Source: JAASSS01 sp021767745 (GTDB taxonomy: Bacteria; Pseudomonadota; Gammaproteobacteria; UBA5335). Taken from it: a stretch of 64,000 nucleotides of DNA. A program made the translations under genes and the position numbers. How positions within the stretch are numbered: position 1 is the first letter of the stretch; each line of letters begins with the position of its first letter. Location of the stretch: contig JAXHVN010000024.1 of the NCBI GenBank assembly GCA_034189165.1, positions 55,003-119,002 on the forward strand, in the 5' to 3' direction. A model generated the notes under the pieces. It was not told the DNA's origin, searched no databases, and worked only from the letters and a program-made list of their open reading frames with translations. Below are positions 16,872-25,744 of the stretch, piece by piece.

Positions 16872-19736
16872 ATGCGAATCCGCCGTTCCTGCCCGCTGTT
16901 GTTGAGCCTCCTGCTGGCGAGCCTGCTCGTCGGCTGCGAGCCCGAGACCCAACGCCCTGCCCCGGCTGCAGGGCCAGAGCCCACGGAGAGTCCCGTGACC
17001 GATACACCCGCATCCGCCGTCGAGGCGGCCCCGCAGAGTGCGCCGACTGTCGAACCGGCAGTCGCCGACGTGCTTTCCCAGCTGGACATCCCCTACACCA
17101 TGGCGGTGCTGCCCAATGGCCTGACGGTGGTGGTGCACGAGGATCACAAGGCGCCGCTGGTGGCGGTCAACGTCTGGTACCACGTGGGCTCGAAGAACGA
17201 GCACCCGGGCATCACCGGCTTCGCGCACCTGTTCGAGCATCTGATGTTCAACGGCAGCGAACACTACGACGACGACTACTTCCGGCCCTTCGAGGAGGTC
17301 GGTGCCACCGACATGAACGGCACCACCAGCCAGGACCGCACCAACTACTTCCAGACCGTCCCCAAGACGGCGCTGGACCTGGCGCTGTGGATGGAATCGG
17401 ACCGGATGGGCCATCTGCTCGGCGCGATCGACCAGGGCAAGCTCGACGAGCAGCGCGATGTGGTCAAGAACGAGAAGCGCCAGCGCGAGGGCGTGCCCTA
17501 CGGCAAGGTCTGGGAGCTGATCGTCGAGCACACCTACCCGGAGGGCCACCCGTATTCCTGGACCACCATCGGTTCGATGGAGGATCTGGACGAGGCCGAC
17601 CTGGACGATGTGCGGCGCTGGTTCGAAACCTACTATGGCGCCGCCAACGCCGTGCTGGTGATCGCCGGCGACGTGGACACCGAGCAGGCGCTGGAGAAGG
17701 CCCGGCGCTACTTCGGCGAGATTCCTGCCGGGCCGCCGGTCACCCACCCGCAGCGCAATCCGGCGCCGATGCTCGGCGATCGGCGGGCCCGGCATGAGGA
17801 TCGCGTGGCGCAGGCCCGGCTCTACCAGGTCTGGAACCTGCCGGCCTGGGGCGAGCGGGAGACCCTGCACCTGCAGCTGGCGGCCGAGGTGCTCGGCGGC
17901 GGCAAGACCTCCCGCCTGTACCGGCGGCTGGTCGAGGAGGAGGGGCTGGCCACCGATGTTTCCGCCAGCGTCAGCACCGGTGAACTCGGCTCGCAGCTGT
18001 TCATCGTCGCCTCCGCGCGGCCGGAGGTCTCGCTGGGGCAGATCGAGCCGGTGATCGAAAAGGAGCTGGACGAGCTGCTGGCGCACGGCCCGACCACCGA
18101 CGAGCTCGACCGGGTGAAGACCAGCATGCGCGCCGATCTGGTGCGCGGCCTGCAGAAGGTCGGCGGCTTCGGCGGCAAGGCTCAGATCCTCGCCCGCAGC
18201 ACCGTCTACGCCGGCAGTCCCGATGCCTGGCGGCGCAATCTCGCCTTGGCGCTGCAGGCCGATTCCACGCAGGTGCGCGAGGCCGCACAGGCCTGGCTGC
18301 AGCGGGGCCGCTTCACCCTGGAGGTGGTGCCGTTCCCGACCTACCAGACCGCCTCGTCCGACATCGATCGCAGCGCGCTGCCGTCGGTCGGTGCGCCGCC
18401 GGCGCTGGAATTTCCGCCGCTCGCCCGCACCACGCTCGCCAACGGTCTGGAGGTGGTGCTGGCGGAGCGCCGCGGGGCACCGCTGGTGGAATTCCGGCTG
18501 CTGACCGAGGCCGGCTATGCCGCCGACGAGCCGGGCGCGGCCGGCATTGCCAGTCTGGCGATGGAAATGCTGGAGGAGGGCACCGAGTCGCGCAGCTCGC
18601 AGCAGATCGCGCGCGAGCAGGAGGAGCTCGGGGCCGAGATCGGCGTCAGCAGCGGGCTGGACAAGAGTACCGTGGCGCTCTCCACCCTGACCGATCAGCT
18701 CGAGCCCTCGCTGGCGCTCTACGCCGACATCATCCGCAATCCATCCTTTCCCGAGCGCGAGCTGGCGCGGCTGCGCCAGCAGCGGCTGGCGGAGATCGCC
18801 CAGGAAAAGACCGAGCCTACCGCGATCGCCATGCGGGTGCTGCCGCCGCTGCTGTACGGCGAGGGTCACGCCTATGCGCAGCCGCTGACCGGAACGGGCT
18901 ATGAGGCCGTCGTGCGCGAGGTCGATCGCGAGCAGCTCGCGCAGTTCTACCGGCGCTGGGTCCGGCCGGACACGGCGCAGCTGGTCGTGGTCGGCGACAT
19001 CAGCATGGACCGGCTCGAGCCGCTGCTGGCCGAGAGCCTCGGTGACTGGCAGGCGCCGGCCGACGCGGCACCGGCCAAGCAGCTGGCCGAGCCGCCTGTG
19101 GCCGAACGCCCGCGCGTGTACCTGATCGACCGGCCCGGTTACGAGCAGTCGCTGATCTTCGCCGGGCTGCTGACGCCGCCGACCGGCGGCAGCGAGGACA
19201 TCCCGCTGAAGACCGCCAACACGCTGTTCGGCGGCATGTTCAGCTCTCGCGTGAACATGAACCTGCGCGAGGACAAGGGCTGGACCTACGGTGCGCGCAG
19301 CATGCTGCCCGACGCGCTGGGCCAGCGGCCGTGGATGCTCTACGCGCCGGTACAGCGCGACAAGACCGCCGAGTCCATCGGCGAGATGCTGGCCGAGATC
19401 GCAGCGCTGCGGGGCGACAAGCCGATCAACGCCGAGGAACTGGCCAAGGCGCAGAAGAACATGACGCTCAAGTTGCCCGGCAGCAACGAGACCATGAGCC
19501 AGCTGGCCGGCAGCATCGGCAAGATCGTCACCTACGAACTGCCGGACGACTACTACGAGCGCTTCGTCGACGACGTGCGTGCGCTGGCGCCGGCGGCGGT
19601 GCAGGCGAGTGCGGAGGCGAACATCGATGCCGACCGCCTGTTGTGGGTGATCGTGGGCGACCTCGACGTCGTGCGTGAGGAGGTCGAGTCGCTCGATCTC
19701 GGACCGATCGAGGTAATCCCGGCGCAGCAGGGCTAG
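16872..19736 (+). CDS. M16 family zinc metallopeptidase, lipoprotein, two tandem M16 halves
   Basis: 954 residues. Lipoprotein signal with LLVGC (Cys22), so it is probably anchored in the periplasm. The first M16 half (about 72-500) has the inverted zinc motif HLFEH (His119, Glu122, His123) and a downstream acidic ligand region around KNEKRQRE. The second half (about 515-945) lacks HxxEH and is the usual inactive partner, ending with the RxxF/GGM-type clamp residues (FGGMFSSRVNMNLREDKGWTYG). It probably degrades small peptides in the envelope. The start has AAGG ten bases upstream. Family assignment is firm; substrate is unknown. Confidence 0.93.
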   Translation: MRIRRSCPLLLSLLLASLLVGCEPETQRPAPAAGPEPTESPVTDTPASAVEAAPQSAPTVEPAVADVLSQLDIPYTMAVLPNGLTVVVHEDHKAPLVAVNVWYHVGSKNEHPGITGFAHLFEHLMFNGSEHYDDDYFRPFEEVGATDMNGTTSQDRTNYFQTVPKTALDLALWMESDRMGHLLGAIDQGKLDEQRDVVKNEKRQREGVPYGKVWELIVEHTYPEGHPYSWTTIGSMEDLDEADLDDVRRWFETYYGAANAVLVIAGDVDTEQALEKARRYFGEIPAGPPVTHPQRNPAPMLGDRRARHEDRVAQARLYQVWNLPAWGERETLHLQLAAEVLGGGKTSRLYRRLVEEEGLATDVSASVSTGELGSQLFIVASARPEVSLGQIEPVIEKELDELLAHGPTTDELDRVKTSMRADLVRGLQKVGGFGGKAQILARSTVYAGSPDAWRRNLALALQADSTQVREAAQAWLQRGRFTLEVVPFPTYQTASSDIDRSALPSVGAPPALEFPPLARTTLANGLEVVLAERRGAPLVEFRLLTEAGYAADEPGAAGIASLAMEMLEEGTESRSSQQIAREQEELGAEIGVSSGLDKSTVALSTLTDQLEPSLALYADIIRNPSFPERELARLRQQRLAEIAQEKTEPTAIAMRVLPPLLYGEGHAYAQPLTGTGYEAVVREVDREQLAQFYRRWVRPDTAQLVVVGDISMDRLEPLLAESLGDWQAPADAAPAKQLAEPPVAERPRVYLIDRPGYEQSLIFAGLLTPPTGGSEDIPLKTANTLFGGMFSSRVNMNLREDKGWTYGARSMLPDALGQRPWMLYAPVQRDKTAESIGEMLAEIAALRGDKPINAEELAKAQKNMTLKLPGSNETMSQLAGSIGKIVTYELPDDYYERFVDDVRALAPAAVQASAEANIDADRLLWVIVGDLDVVREEVESLDLGPIEVIPAQQG

Positions 19737-19827
19737 CGGCAGCAGGCCCCCATCGTCGAGGCGCGCACGCCCGGCACCGGTCGCCGGTGTGGCGCGGGGG
19801 AGGGCGGGTGGCCCGGCCCTTCGCCTG

Positions 19828-21129
19828 TCACTCGCCGGCGATGAGGTGAAAGAACGTGCCGGTGACCTGGCCGCGGCGCGAGCCGGTCTCGGACACCGGA
19901 GCGCCGTCGGCATCCGCCACGGCCGCGAGCGGCGGGTCGGGCGTCTCGAGGACGGTGGCGTAGTGGAACTCGTGCCCGCGCAGCGCCGCGCCGGCGGCGA
20001 AGCCCGGCATGGGTGCGGCAAGGATCGCGCGGCGGTAGCCGAGGTGGAGCCGGCGGGTTTCGTAGCTGGTCACCAGCCCGAGCAGACCGGCCATCGGGTG
20101 CCGCACGCCCTGCCGGTCGATCAGCGCCGCGCCCAGCGCCATGTAGCCGCCGCACTCGCCGTGCACGGGGCGTGTCCGGGCATGGGCGTGCAGCCCGGCG
20201 CGGAAGGTATGCGCCGCCGCCAGCCGCTCGGCATGCAGTTCGGGATAGCCGCCGGGTAGCCAGACCAGCTCGGCCGAGGGGTCCGGTGGCTCGTCGGCGA
20301 GCGGCGAGAACGGCAGGATCTCGGCGCCCGCCTCGCGCCAGCCGGCGAGGATGTGAGGATAGGTGAAGGCGAAGGCCGCGTCGCGGGCCAGCGCGATCCG
20401 CCGGGCGGGCGGCGGCGGTGGCCGGCCGGGCACCGGCAGTGGGGATGCCGCGGCCGCGGCGCGCAGCGGGCCGAGGTCGACATGCTCGCGCAGGAACGCG
20501 GCGTGACGCACGATCGCGGCTTCGAGATCGGGATGCTCGACCGCCTGGACAAGGCCGAGATGGCGTTCAGGCAGGGTCAGCTCGCCGCGCCGGGGCAACG
20601 CGCCCAGCACCGGCAGCCCCGCCCGTTCCATGCCCAGCCGGACCAGTCGTTCGTGCCGGGGCGAGGCGACGCGGTTCAGGATCACGCCGGCGAAGGGCAG
20701 GTCCGGCGCGTGGGCGGCGAAGCCTGCCGCCGTGGCCGCCGCCGATTGGGCCTGCCCGCTCACATCCAGTACCAGTACCACCGGCCAGCCCATGCGCCGG
20801 GCGGTCTCGGCGGACGAGCCGTATCCGGCGCGGCCCGCCGTGGCGACGCCGTCGAACAGCCCCATCGAGCCCTCGGCCACGCAGATCTGCGCCCCCTCGG
20901 CGCGGGTCGCCATGGCGGCCAGCAGGTCTTCGCCCATCGCCCAGCTGTCGAGATTGAACGAGGGACGGCCGGCGGCCGCGAGGTGGAAGGCGGGGTCGAT
21001 GTAGTCGGGGCCGGACTTGAACGGCTGGACGACCAGCCCCTCGTCGGCCAAGGCCCGCAGCAGGCCCAGCATCACCGTGGTCTTGCCGGAGCCGGAGGCC
21101 GGCGCCGAGACGAGCAGGCCGGGGATCAT
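19828..21129 (-). CDS. cobB: cobyrinate a,c-diamide synthase
   Basis: 433 residues from the ATG at 21129. The N-terminal ATPase half has a P-loop (SAPASGSGKTT) and KSGPDYIDPAFH. The C-terminal class-I glutamine amidotransferase half has the nucleophile Cys in HGECGGYMALG. In cobalamin synthesis it amidates the a and c side chains of (hydrogeno)cobyrinate with glutamine and ATP. It is the only cobalamin gene in the window, 232 bases downstream of tatC on the same strand, and converges on the M16 gene. An in-frame ATG at 21219 would add 30 non-conserved residues. No cobalamin riboswitch was recognised upstream. CbiA is the equivalent name in the anaerobic route. Confidence 0.9.
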   Translation of the reverse strand: MIPGLLVSAPASGSGKTTVMLGLLRALADEGLVVQPFKSGPDYIDPAFHLAAAGRPSFNLDSWAMGEDLLAAMATRAEGAQICVAEGSMGLFDGVATAGRAGYGSSAETARRMGWPVVLVLDVSGQAQSAAATAAGFAAHAPDLPFAGVILNRVASPRHERLVRLGMERAGLPVLGALPRRGELTLPERHLGLVQAVEHPDLEAAIVRHAAFLREHVDLGPLRAAAAASPLPVPGRPPPPPARRIALARDAAFAFTYPHILAGWREAGAEILPFSPLADEPPDPSAELVWLPGGYPELHAERLAAAHTFRAGLHAHARTRPVHGECGGYMALGAALIDRQGVRHPMAGLLGLVTSYETRRLHLGYRRAILAAPMPGFAAGAALRGHEFHYATVLETPDPPLAAVADADGAPVSETGSRRGQVTGTFFHLIAGE

Positions 21130-21361
21130 GGCCACCCCGGGCGGAGCGGGGCGAACGGGCGCGCAGTCATCTGCATGGCTCCATTGCATCGAGTCGGGGC
21201 CGAGCGGCGCGGTGATCATGATCCGCGTGCCGCCAGGGCCGTGGGGGCGGGCCAGGCCGGGACCGAGGCGGCCAGGGGCGGGTGCTCGCGCCGCGCAGTC
21301 GGCCGCGCGGGCGAGCCCATGCCGCCGCCACCGCGGGCGGCATGGTGCCTGCGCAGCGCCG

Positions 21362-22153
21362 CTAGCGGCCGCTCTCGCGGCGGTGCGCCTCCACCTCGCG
21401 ATAGCCCGGCACCAGCAGGCGGGCCAGCACGATGCCGAGTTCGTACAGCAGGTAGGTCGGCACGGCCAGCAGTGTCTGCGAGATGATGTCCGGCGGTGTC
21501 AGCAGCATGCCGACGATGAACACGCCGACGATCACGTAGGGCCGCTTGGCGGTGAGCGCCGCCGGCGTGGTGAGCCCGCTCCAGACCAGGAGGATGATCA
21601 CTACCGGGATCTCGAAGGCGAAGCCGAAGGCGAAGAACACGGTGATGACGAAGTCGAGATAGCTGGCGATGTCAGTCATCATCGCCACGCCCTCCGGCAC
21701 CACCGAGGTGACGAAGCCGAACACCAGCGGCAGCACGGCGTAATAGGCGAAGGCGACGCCGGCGTAGAACAGCACGATGCTGAGCCCGAGCAGCGGGTAG
21801 GCGAGCCGCTTCTCGTGCTGGTAGAGCCCGGGCGAGATGAAGCCCCACGCCTGCCACAGCGCCACCGGCATCGCCAGGAACACCGCGGTGATCAGCGCCA
21901 GCTTGAAGGGCGTCAGGAACGGCGAGATGACCTGGGTGGCGATCATGCTGGTCTCGACCGGCAGGTGCTGCAGCAGCGGCCCCGCCAGCAGGGTGAACAG
22001 CTCGTTGGCGTACAGGCCGAGCGGCAGGAACAGCGCCAGCACGACCACGATCACCCGCAGCAGGCGCTGGCGCAGCTCCACCAGATGGCTCAGCAGCGGC
22101 TGCGCCTCCAGGGTCTCCGGCGCATCGTCCTCGTCAGGCGTCTGGGCGGACAT
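21362..22153 (-). CDS. tatC: Tat translocase subunit TatC
   Basis: 263 residues, six membrane segments and the family signature: LLSHLVELRQRLLR near the N-terminus, then FxPLGLYANEL and the long periplasmic loop with LTPFKLA. TatC recognises twin-arginine signal peptides in folded precursors at the inner membrane. The ATG at 22153 lies 20 bases inside tatB, so translation is coupled; an in-frame TTG at 22183 is less likely. Possible clients in this window are the phosphatases at 54369-55736 and 59751-62054. Confidence 0.96.
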   Translation of the reverse strand: MSAQTPDEDDAPETLEAQPLLSHLVELRQRLLRVIVVVLALFLPLGLYANELFTLLAGPLLQHLPVETSMIATQVISPFLTPFKLALITAVFLAMPVALWQAWGFISPGLYQHEKRLAYPLLGLSIVLFYAGVAFAYYAVLPLVFGFVTSVVPEGVAMMTDIASYLDFVITVFFAFGFAFEIPVVIILLVWSGLTTPAALTAKRPYVIVGVFIVGMLLTPPDIISQTLLAVPTYLLYELGIVLARLLVPGYREVEAHRRESGR

Positions 22154-22490
22154 CGCCGGTCGTCTCGGTATCGTCGCGGGCAATCGCGCCGGGCGGGGTG
22201 GGCGCCGTGGGCTTGCGCGGCGGCGCGGCGTCGGCGCGGGTGTCCTCTTCCAGCGTCGCCAGTTCCTGCTTCAGCTGGTCGATCTGCTCGGCTTCCTCGC
22301 GCAGCTGCTCCTGCAGCTCTGCCAGGCGCAGCTCGCGTTCGATGTCACGTCGCGCGGAGTCCACGAAGCCGCGCACCTGGCGCAGCCAGAGCATGCCGCG
22401 GCGCAGGGTGCTGGGCAGCCGGTCGGGGCCGACCACCAGCAGCGTGACGATCGCGACCAGCACCAGCTCCCAGAAGCCGATGTCCAGCAT
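22134..22490 (-). CDS. tatB: Tat translocase subunit TatB
   Basis: 118 residues. One N-terminal membrane helix (MLDIGFWELVLVAIVTLLVVGPDRLP, residues 1-25) with the Glu8 and GP hinge typical of TatB. Then an amphipathic helix (LRRGMLWLRQVRGFVDSARRDIERE) and a charged coiled-coil-like tail. With TatC it forms the receptor for twin-arginine precursors. It sits between tatA and tatC in the his-tat operon. Confidence 0.95.
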   Translation of the reverse strand: MLDIGFWELVLVAIVTLLVVGPDRLPSTLRRGMLWLRQVRGFVDSARRDIERELRLAELQEQLREEAEQIDQLKQELATLEEDTRADAAPPRKPTAPTPPGAIARDDTETTGDVRPDA

Positions 22491-22511
22491 CGTGAGCTGT
22501 CCGCGCCCGCG

Positions 22512-22745
22512 CTAGCGGGTTTCGCCGTGGCGGTCCCGGTGCTGTTCGGCCTTGGCGTCGATGGTTTCGTGGCTGCGATCCTGCAGCGACTTGTCCTTGT
22601 CTTCTTCCTCGCCCATGGCGTTGCGGAAGCCCTTGACCGAGGCGCCGAGATCGCTGCCGAGATTGCGCAGGCGGCGGGTGCCGAACAGCAGCGCGACGAT
22701 CACCAGGACGATCAGCAGCTGCCAGATACTGATACCGCTCAACAT
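22512..22745 (-). CDS. tatA: Tat translocase subunit TatA
   Basis: 77 residues. Short membrane helix at the N-terminus (MLSGISIWQLLIVLVIVALLF) followed by GTRRLRNLGSDLGASVKGFRNAM, the conserved amphipathic helix with the FG-type hinge. The tail is acidic and Lys-rich. TatA oligomers form the protein-conducting element. GGGAG seven bases before the ATG supports this start. It begins four bases after hisE. Confidence 0.95.
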   Translation of the reverse strand: MLSGISIWQLLIVLVIVALLFGTRRLRNLGSDLGASVKGFRNAMGEEEDKDKSLQDRSHETIDAKAEQHRDRHGETR

Positions 22746-22749
22746 GTAG

Positions 22750-23100
22750 TCACTCCCCGCGGGGCGCTGCCCGCGCTGCCTTTTCGTCGTGGCCGGAGAC
22801 GCCGAAGCGGCGGGCGAGTTCACCCAGCACCTCGTCCGGCGCCACGCCACGCTGGACCATCAACACCAGACTGTGGAACCACAAGTCGGCCAGCTCGCCG
22901 ATGAGCGCCTGCTGGTCCTCGTTCTTCGCCGCGACGATCGTTTCGGTGGCTTCCTCGCCGAGCTTCTTCAGGATGACGTCCAGCCCGCGGTGATAGAGGC
23001 TGGCGACGTAGGAGGATGCCGGATCGGCCTCGCGCCGTGCCTGCAGCACGGCGTGCAGGCGCTCCAAGATATCGTGCGACGCCATCGTATCACTGGCCAT
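22750..23100 (-). CDS. hisE: phosphoribosyl-ATP pyrophosphatase
   Basis: 116 residues of the MazG-like HisE family. It hydrolyses PR-ATP to PR-AMP and PPi, step two of histidine synthesis. The all-helical pattern with KKLGEEATETIVAAKNEDQQALIGELADLWFHSLVLM carries the Glu/Asp metal-binding residues. It is encoded separately from HisI here (not the HisIE fusion of enterobacteria). A second in-frame ATG at 23085 is an alternative start. Confidence 0.95.
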   Translation of the reverse strand: MASDTMASHDILERLHAVLQARREADPASSYVASLYHRGLDVILKKLGEEATETIVAAKNEDQQALIGELADLWFHSLVLMVQRGVAPDEVLGELARRFGVSGHDEKAARAAPRGE

Positions 23101-23114
23101 GTGACAGCGCCGTC

Positions 23115-23504
23115 TCAGTGGGTGCCGTAGATCGCGGCCGGATCGCGCCGCACCGGCTCGGCGACGCGCCAGGCGCCATCCTCGGCACGGCGGTAGAAGC
23201 AGCTCTGGCGGCCGGTGTGGCAGGCGATCCCGCCACGCTGGGTGACCAGCAGCACAATGGCGTCACCGTCGCAGTCGAGGCGGATCTCGTGCAGATGCTG
23301 CGTGTGGCCGGACTGCTCGCCCTTGCGCCACAGGCGCCCGCGCGAGCGCGAGTAGTACACCGCCTGATCGCCCGACAGCGTCAGCTCCAGCGCCTCGCGG
23401 TTCATCCACGCCAGCATCAGCACCCGGCCGGTTTCCACGTCCTGCGCGATCGCCGCGACCAGGCCGTCGGCATTCCAGTGCACGGCATCGATCAGCTCGT
23501 TCAT
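23115..23504 (-). CDS. hisI: phosphoribosyl-AMP cyclohydrolase
   Basis: 129 residues, a stand-alone HisI domain. VETGRVLMLAWMNREALELTL, SRSRGRLWRKGEQSGH and the zinc Cys/His set (LDCDGDAI, ACHTGRQSCFYR) are all present. It opens the purine ring of PR-AMP in step three of histidine synthesis. It lies between hisF and hisE with short gaps. The upstream in-frame extension is Arg/Pro/Ser-rich and non-conserved, so the ATG at 23504 is preferred. Confidence 0.95.
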   Translation of the reverse strand: MNELIDAVHWNADGLVAAIAQDVETGRVLMLAWMNREALELTLSGDQAVYYSRSRGRLWRKGEQSGHTQHLHEIRLDCDGDAIVLLVTQRGGIACHTGRQSCFYRRAEDGAWRVAEPVRRDPAAIYGTH

Positions 23505-23544
23505 GCGGTCATGGTAGCAGGGCGCCCGGTGCAGGCGACGGATG

Positions 23545-24312
23545 CTAGGCGCCGTCGCGCACCGGGATGCCGGCGGCGCGCAGGTGCGCCTTGGCCTCGC
23601 CCACAGTGTGTTCGCCGAAGTGGAAGATGCTGGCTGCGAGCACGGCGTCGGCATTGCCCTCGAGGATGCCGGCGGCGAGATCGGCCAATCCGCCGACGCC
23701 GCCGGAGGCGATGAACGGCAGGTCGACGGCGTCGGCGATCGCGCGGTTCAGGGCGTTGTCGAAGCCCGTCCGTGTGCCGTCGCGGTCCATGCTGGTCACC
23801 AGCAGTTCACCGGCGCCGGCGGCAGCCATGCGCCGTGCCCAGTCGATGGCATCGAGGCCGGTGGGCCGGCGGCCGCCGTGGGTGAAGATCTCCCAGCGCT
23901 GCGGTTCCACCCGCTTGGCGTCGATGGCCACCACGATGCACTGCGAGCCGAAGCGCTCGGCGGCCTCGGCGACGAAGTCGGGATCGCGCACGGCGGCGGT
24001 GTTGATCGAGACCTTGTCGGCACCGGCGTTGAGCAGGCGGCGGATGTCCTCGCAGCTGCGCACGCCGCCACCCACCGTCAGCGGGATGAACACCTCGGCC
24101 GCCACCTGCTCGACCACGTGCACCAGCGTGCGCCGGTCGTCGCTCGAGGCGGTGATGTCGAGAAAGCACAGCTCGTCGGCACCCTGCGCGTCGTAGCGGC
24201 GGGCGACCTCCACCGGATCACCGGCATCGCGGATGTCGAGGAAGCGCACGCCCTTGACGACGCGCCCGCCGTCGACATCCAGGCAGGGGATGATGCGCCG
24301 GGCGAGGGCCAC
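23545..24312 (-). CDS. hisF: imidazole glycerol phosphate synthase, cyclase subunit
   Basis: 255 residues as a (beta/alpha)8 barrel. Catalytic Asp12 (CLDVDGGRVVKG) and Asp131 (VAIDAKRV) are present, as are the phosphate loops TVGGGVRS and ASGGVGG. With HisH it converts PRFAR and ammonia to IGP and AICAR. Homologues start at xALARRIIPCLDVD, so I use the GTG at 24312, one base after the hisA stop; no separate ribosome site is visible, which suggests coupling to hisA. Confidence 0.94.
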   Translation of the reverse strand: MALARRIIPCLDVDGGRVVKGVRFLDIRDAGDPVEVARRYDAQGADELCFLDITASSDDRRTLVHVVEQVAAEVFIPLTVGGGVRSCEDIRRLLNAGADKVSINTAAVRDPDFVAEAAERFGSQCIVVAIDAKRVEPQRWEIFTHGGRRPTGLDAIDWARRMAAAGAGELLVTSMDRDGTRTGFDNALNRAIADAVDLPFIASGGVGGLADLAAGILEGNADAVLAASIFHFGEHTVGEAKAHLRAAGIPVRDGA

Positions 24313-24313
24313 C

Positions 24314-25045
24314 TCAGCGGGCGTCGACGATCCGCTGCGCCGCGGCGAGGTCCAGCTGGCCCTCATACAGCGCGCGGCCGATGATCGCGCCGCAGACGCC
24401 ATCCTCCTCGCTGGCGCACAGCCGGTGCACGTCGTCCAGCGAGCTGACGCCGCCCGAGGCGATGACCGGAATGCGCACGCTGCGTGCGAGTTCCACGGTG
24501 CTGTCGAGGTTGAAGCCGCCCATCATGCCGTCGCGGCTGATATCGGTGTAGATGATGGCCTCGACGCCGTCGCTTTCCAGCTGCTGGGCGAGATCGACGG
24601 CGGAATGATTGGACAGCTTGGACCAGCCGTCGGTGGCGACCTTGCCGTTCTTCGCGTCCAGGCCGACGATGACGTGGCCGGGAAATTCCAGGCACAGGTC
24701 GTTGACGAAGTGCGGCGTGTGCACCGCCTTGGTGCCGATCACTACGTAATCCACGCCGGCGTCGAGATAGGCCAGCACCGTCTCCTCGTCGCGGATGCCG
24801 CCGCCGACCTGGAGCGAGAGCTCCGGATTCGCCTCGCGGATCCGGCTGATCAGCGCCGCGTGCACCGGCACGCCCTGGCTGGCGCCGTCCAGATCCACCA
24901 GATGCAGCCGCTTGGCGCCGGCCGCGGCCCATCTGCCGGCGGTCGCCACCGGATCATGGGAGAAGACGGTGACATCGTCCATCCGTCCCTGGCGAAGCCG
25001 TACGCATTTGCCATCCTTCAGATCGATGGCCGGAATCAAGAGCAT
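24314..25045 (-). CDS. hisA: ProFAR isomerase
   Basis: 243 residues, half-barrel relative of HisF. LLIPAIDLKDGKCVRLRQG carries the first catalytic Asp, IYTDISRDGMMGGFN the second. VGGGIRD and ASGGVSS bind the two substrate phosphates. It performs the Amadori rearrangement in histidine synthesis. The ATG at 25045 has GGGA eight bases upstream. Confidence 0.95.
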   Translation of the reverse strand: MLLIPAIDLKDGKCVRLRQGRMDDVTVFSHDPVATAGRWAAAGAKRLHLVDLDGASQGVPVHAALISRIREANPELSLQVGGGIRDEETVLAYLDAGVDYVVIGTKAVHTPHFVNDLCLEFPGHVIVGLDAKNGKVATDGWSKLSNHSAVDLAQQLESDGVEAIIYTDISRDGMMGGFNLDSTVELARSVRIPVIASGGVSSLDDVHRLCASEEDGVCGAIIGRALYEGQLDLAAAQRIVDAR

Positions 25046-25080
25046 GGTAGCGGTCCCGTAAACCCGTCGACTCGAAGCGA

Positions 25081-25725
25081 TCAAGCGCCCTGCCAGGCCA
25101 CGAAGTTGCGCAACAGGCGCAGGCCGGCATGCTGGCTCTTTTCAGGATGAAACTGTACCGCAAACAGATTGCCGCTCGCCAAGGCGCTGGCGATCTCGAC
25201 GCCGTAGTGAGTCTGGCCGGCGATCGCCGGATGCGCGGCAGCCACGTGGTAGCTGTGCACGAAATAGAAGCGTTCACCCGCCGCGAGCCCGGCCCAGACC
25301 GGATGATCCTGCGTCGGCCGCACGGTATTCCAGCCCATGTGGGGGATGCGGATGGCGCGGCCGCCCGGCGTTTCGGGCAGACCAGCCGGAAAGCGCGTGA
25401 CGGTGCCGGGCAGCAGCCCGAGGCAATCGGTGCCGCCATTCTCCTCGCTGTGGGCCACCACCGCCTGCAGCCCGAGGCACACGCCCAGCACCGGCTTTTG
25501 CGCGATCAGCTCGCCGAGCAGCCGGTCGAGCCCCTGCGTGCGCAGCCGCTGCATGCACTGGCCGATCGCGCCCTGGCCGGGGAAGACTACCCGATCGGCG
25601 GCGTGCAACTCCTCGGCGCGATCGGTGATCTGCACGTGCGCCTCGGGCGCGACGTGTTCGAACGCCTTGGCGATCGAGTGCAGATTCCCCATCCCGTAGT
25701 CGAGGATGGCGATGTGCTGGGCCAT
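25081..25725 (-). CDS. hisH: imidazole glycerol phosphate synthase, glutaminase subunit
   Basis: 214 residues, class-I glutamine amidotransferase. Triad: Cys83 (GVCLGLQ), His193 and Glu195 (QFHPEKS). It supplies ammonia to HisF through the barrel. DYGMGNLHS at the N-terminus is typical. It sits between hisB and hisA, the usual order in this class. Confidence 0.95.
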   Translation of the reverse strand: MAQHIAILDYGMGNLHSIAKAFEHVAPEAHVQITDRAEELHAADRVVFPGQGAIGQCMQRLRTQGLDRLLGELIAQKPVLGVCLGLQAVVAHSEENGGTDCLGLLPGTVTRFPAGLPETPGGRAIRIPHMGWNTVRPTQDHPVWAGLAAGERFYFVHSYHVAAAHPAIAGQTHYGVEIASALASGNLFAVQFHPEKSQHAGLRLLRNFVAWQGA

Positions 25726-25744
25726 GAATCCGTCGCCCTCGCGC

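Noticed and set aside
19737..19827. Bidirectional terminator between the M16 gene and cobB
   Set aside because: CACCGG-TCG-CCGGTG is present but is short and has no T-run on either strand.
21130..21361. Cobalamin riboswitch before cobB
   Set aside because: The gap is GC-rich with local hairpins but lacks the conserved B12-box sequence.
22750..23504. hisIE fusion broken into two genes
   Set aside because: Separate hisI and hisE with their own starts are normal in this group, not a frameshift product.
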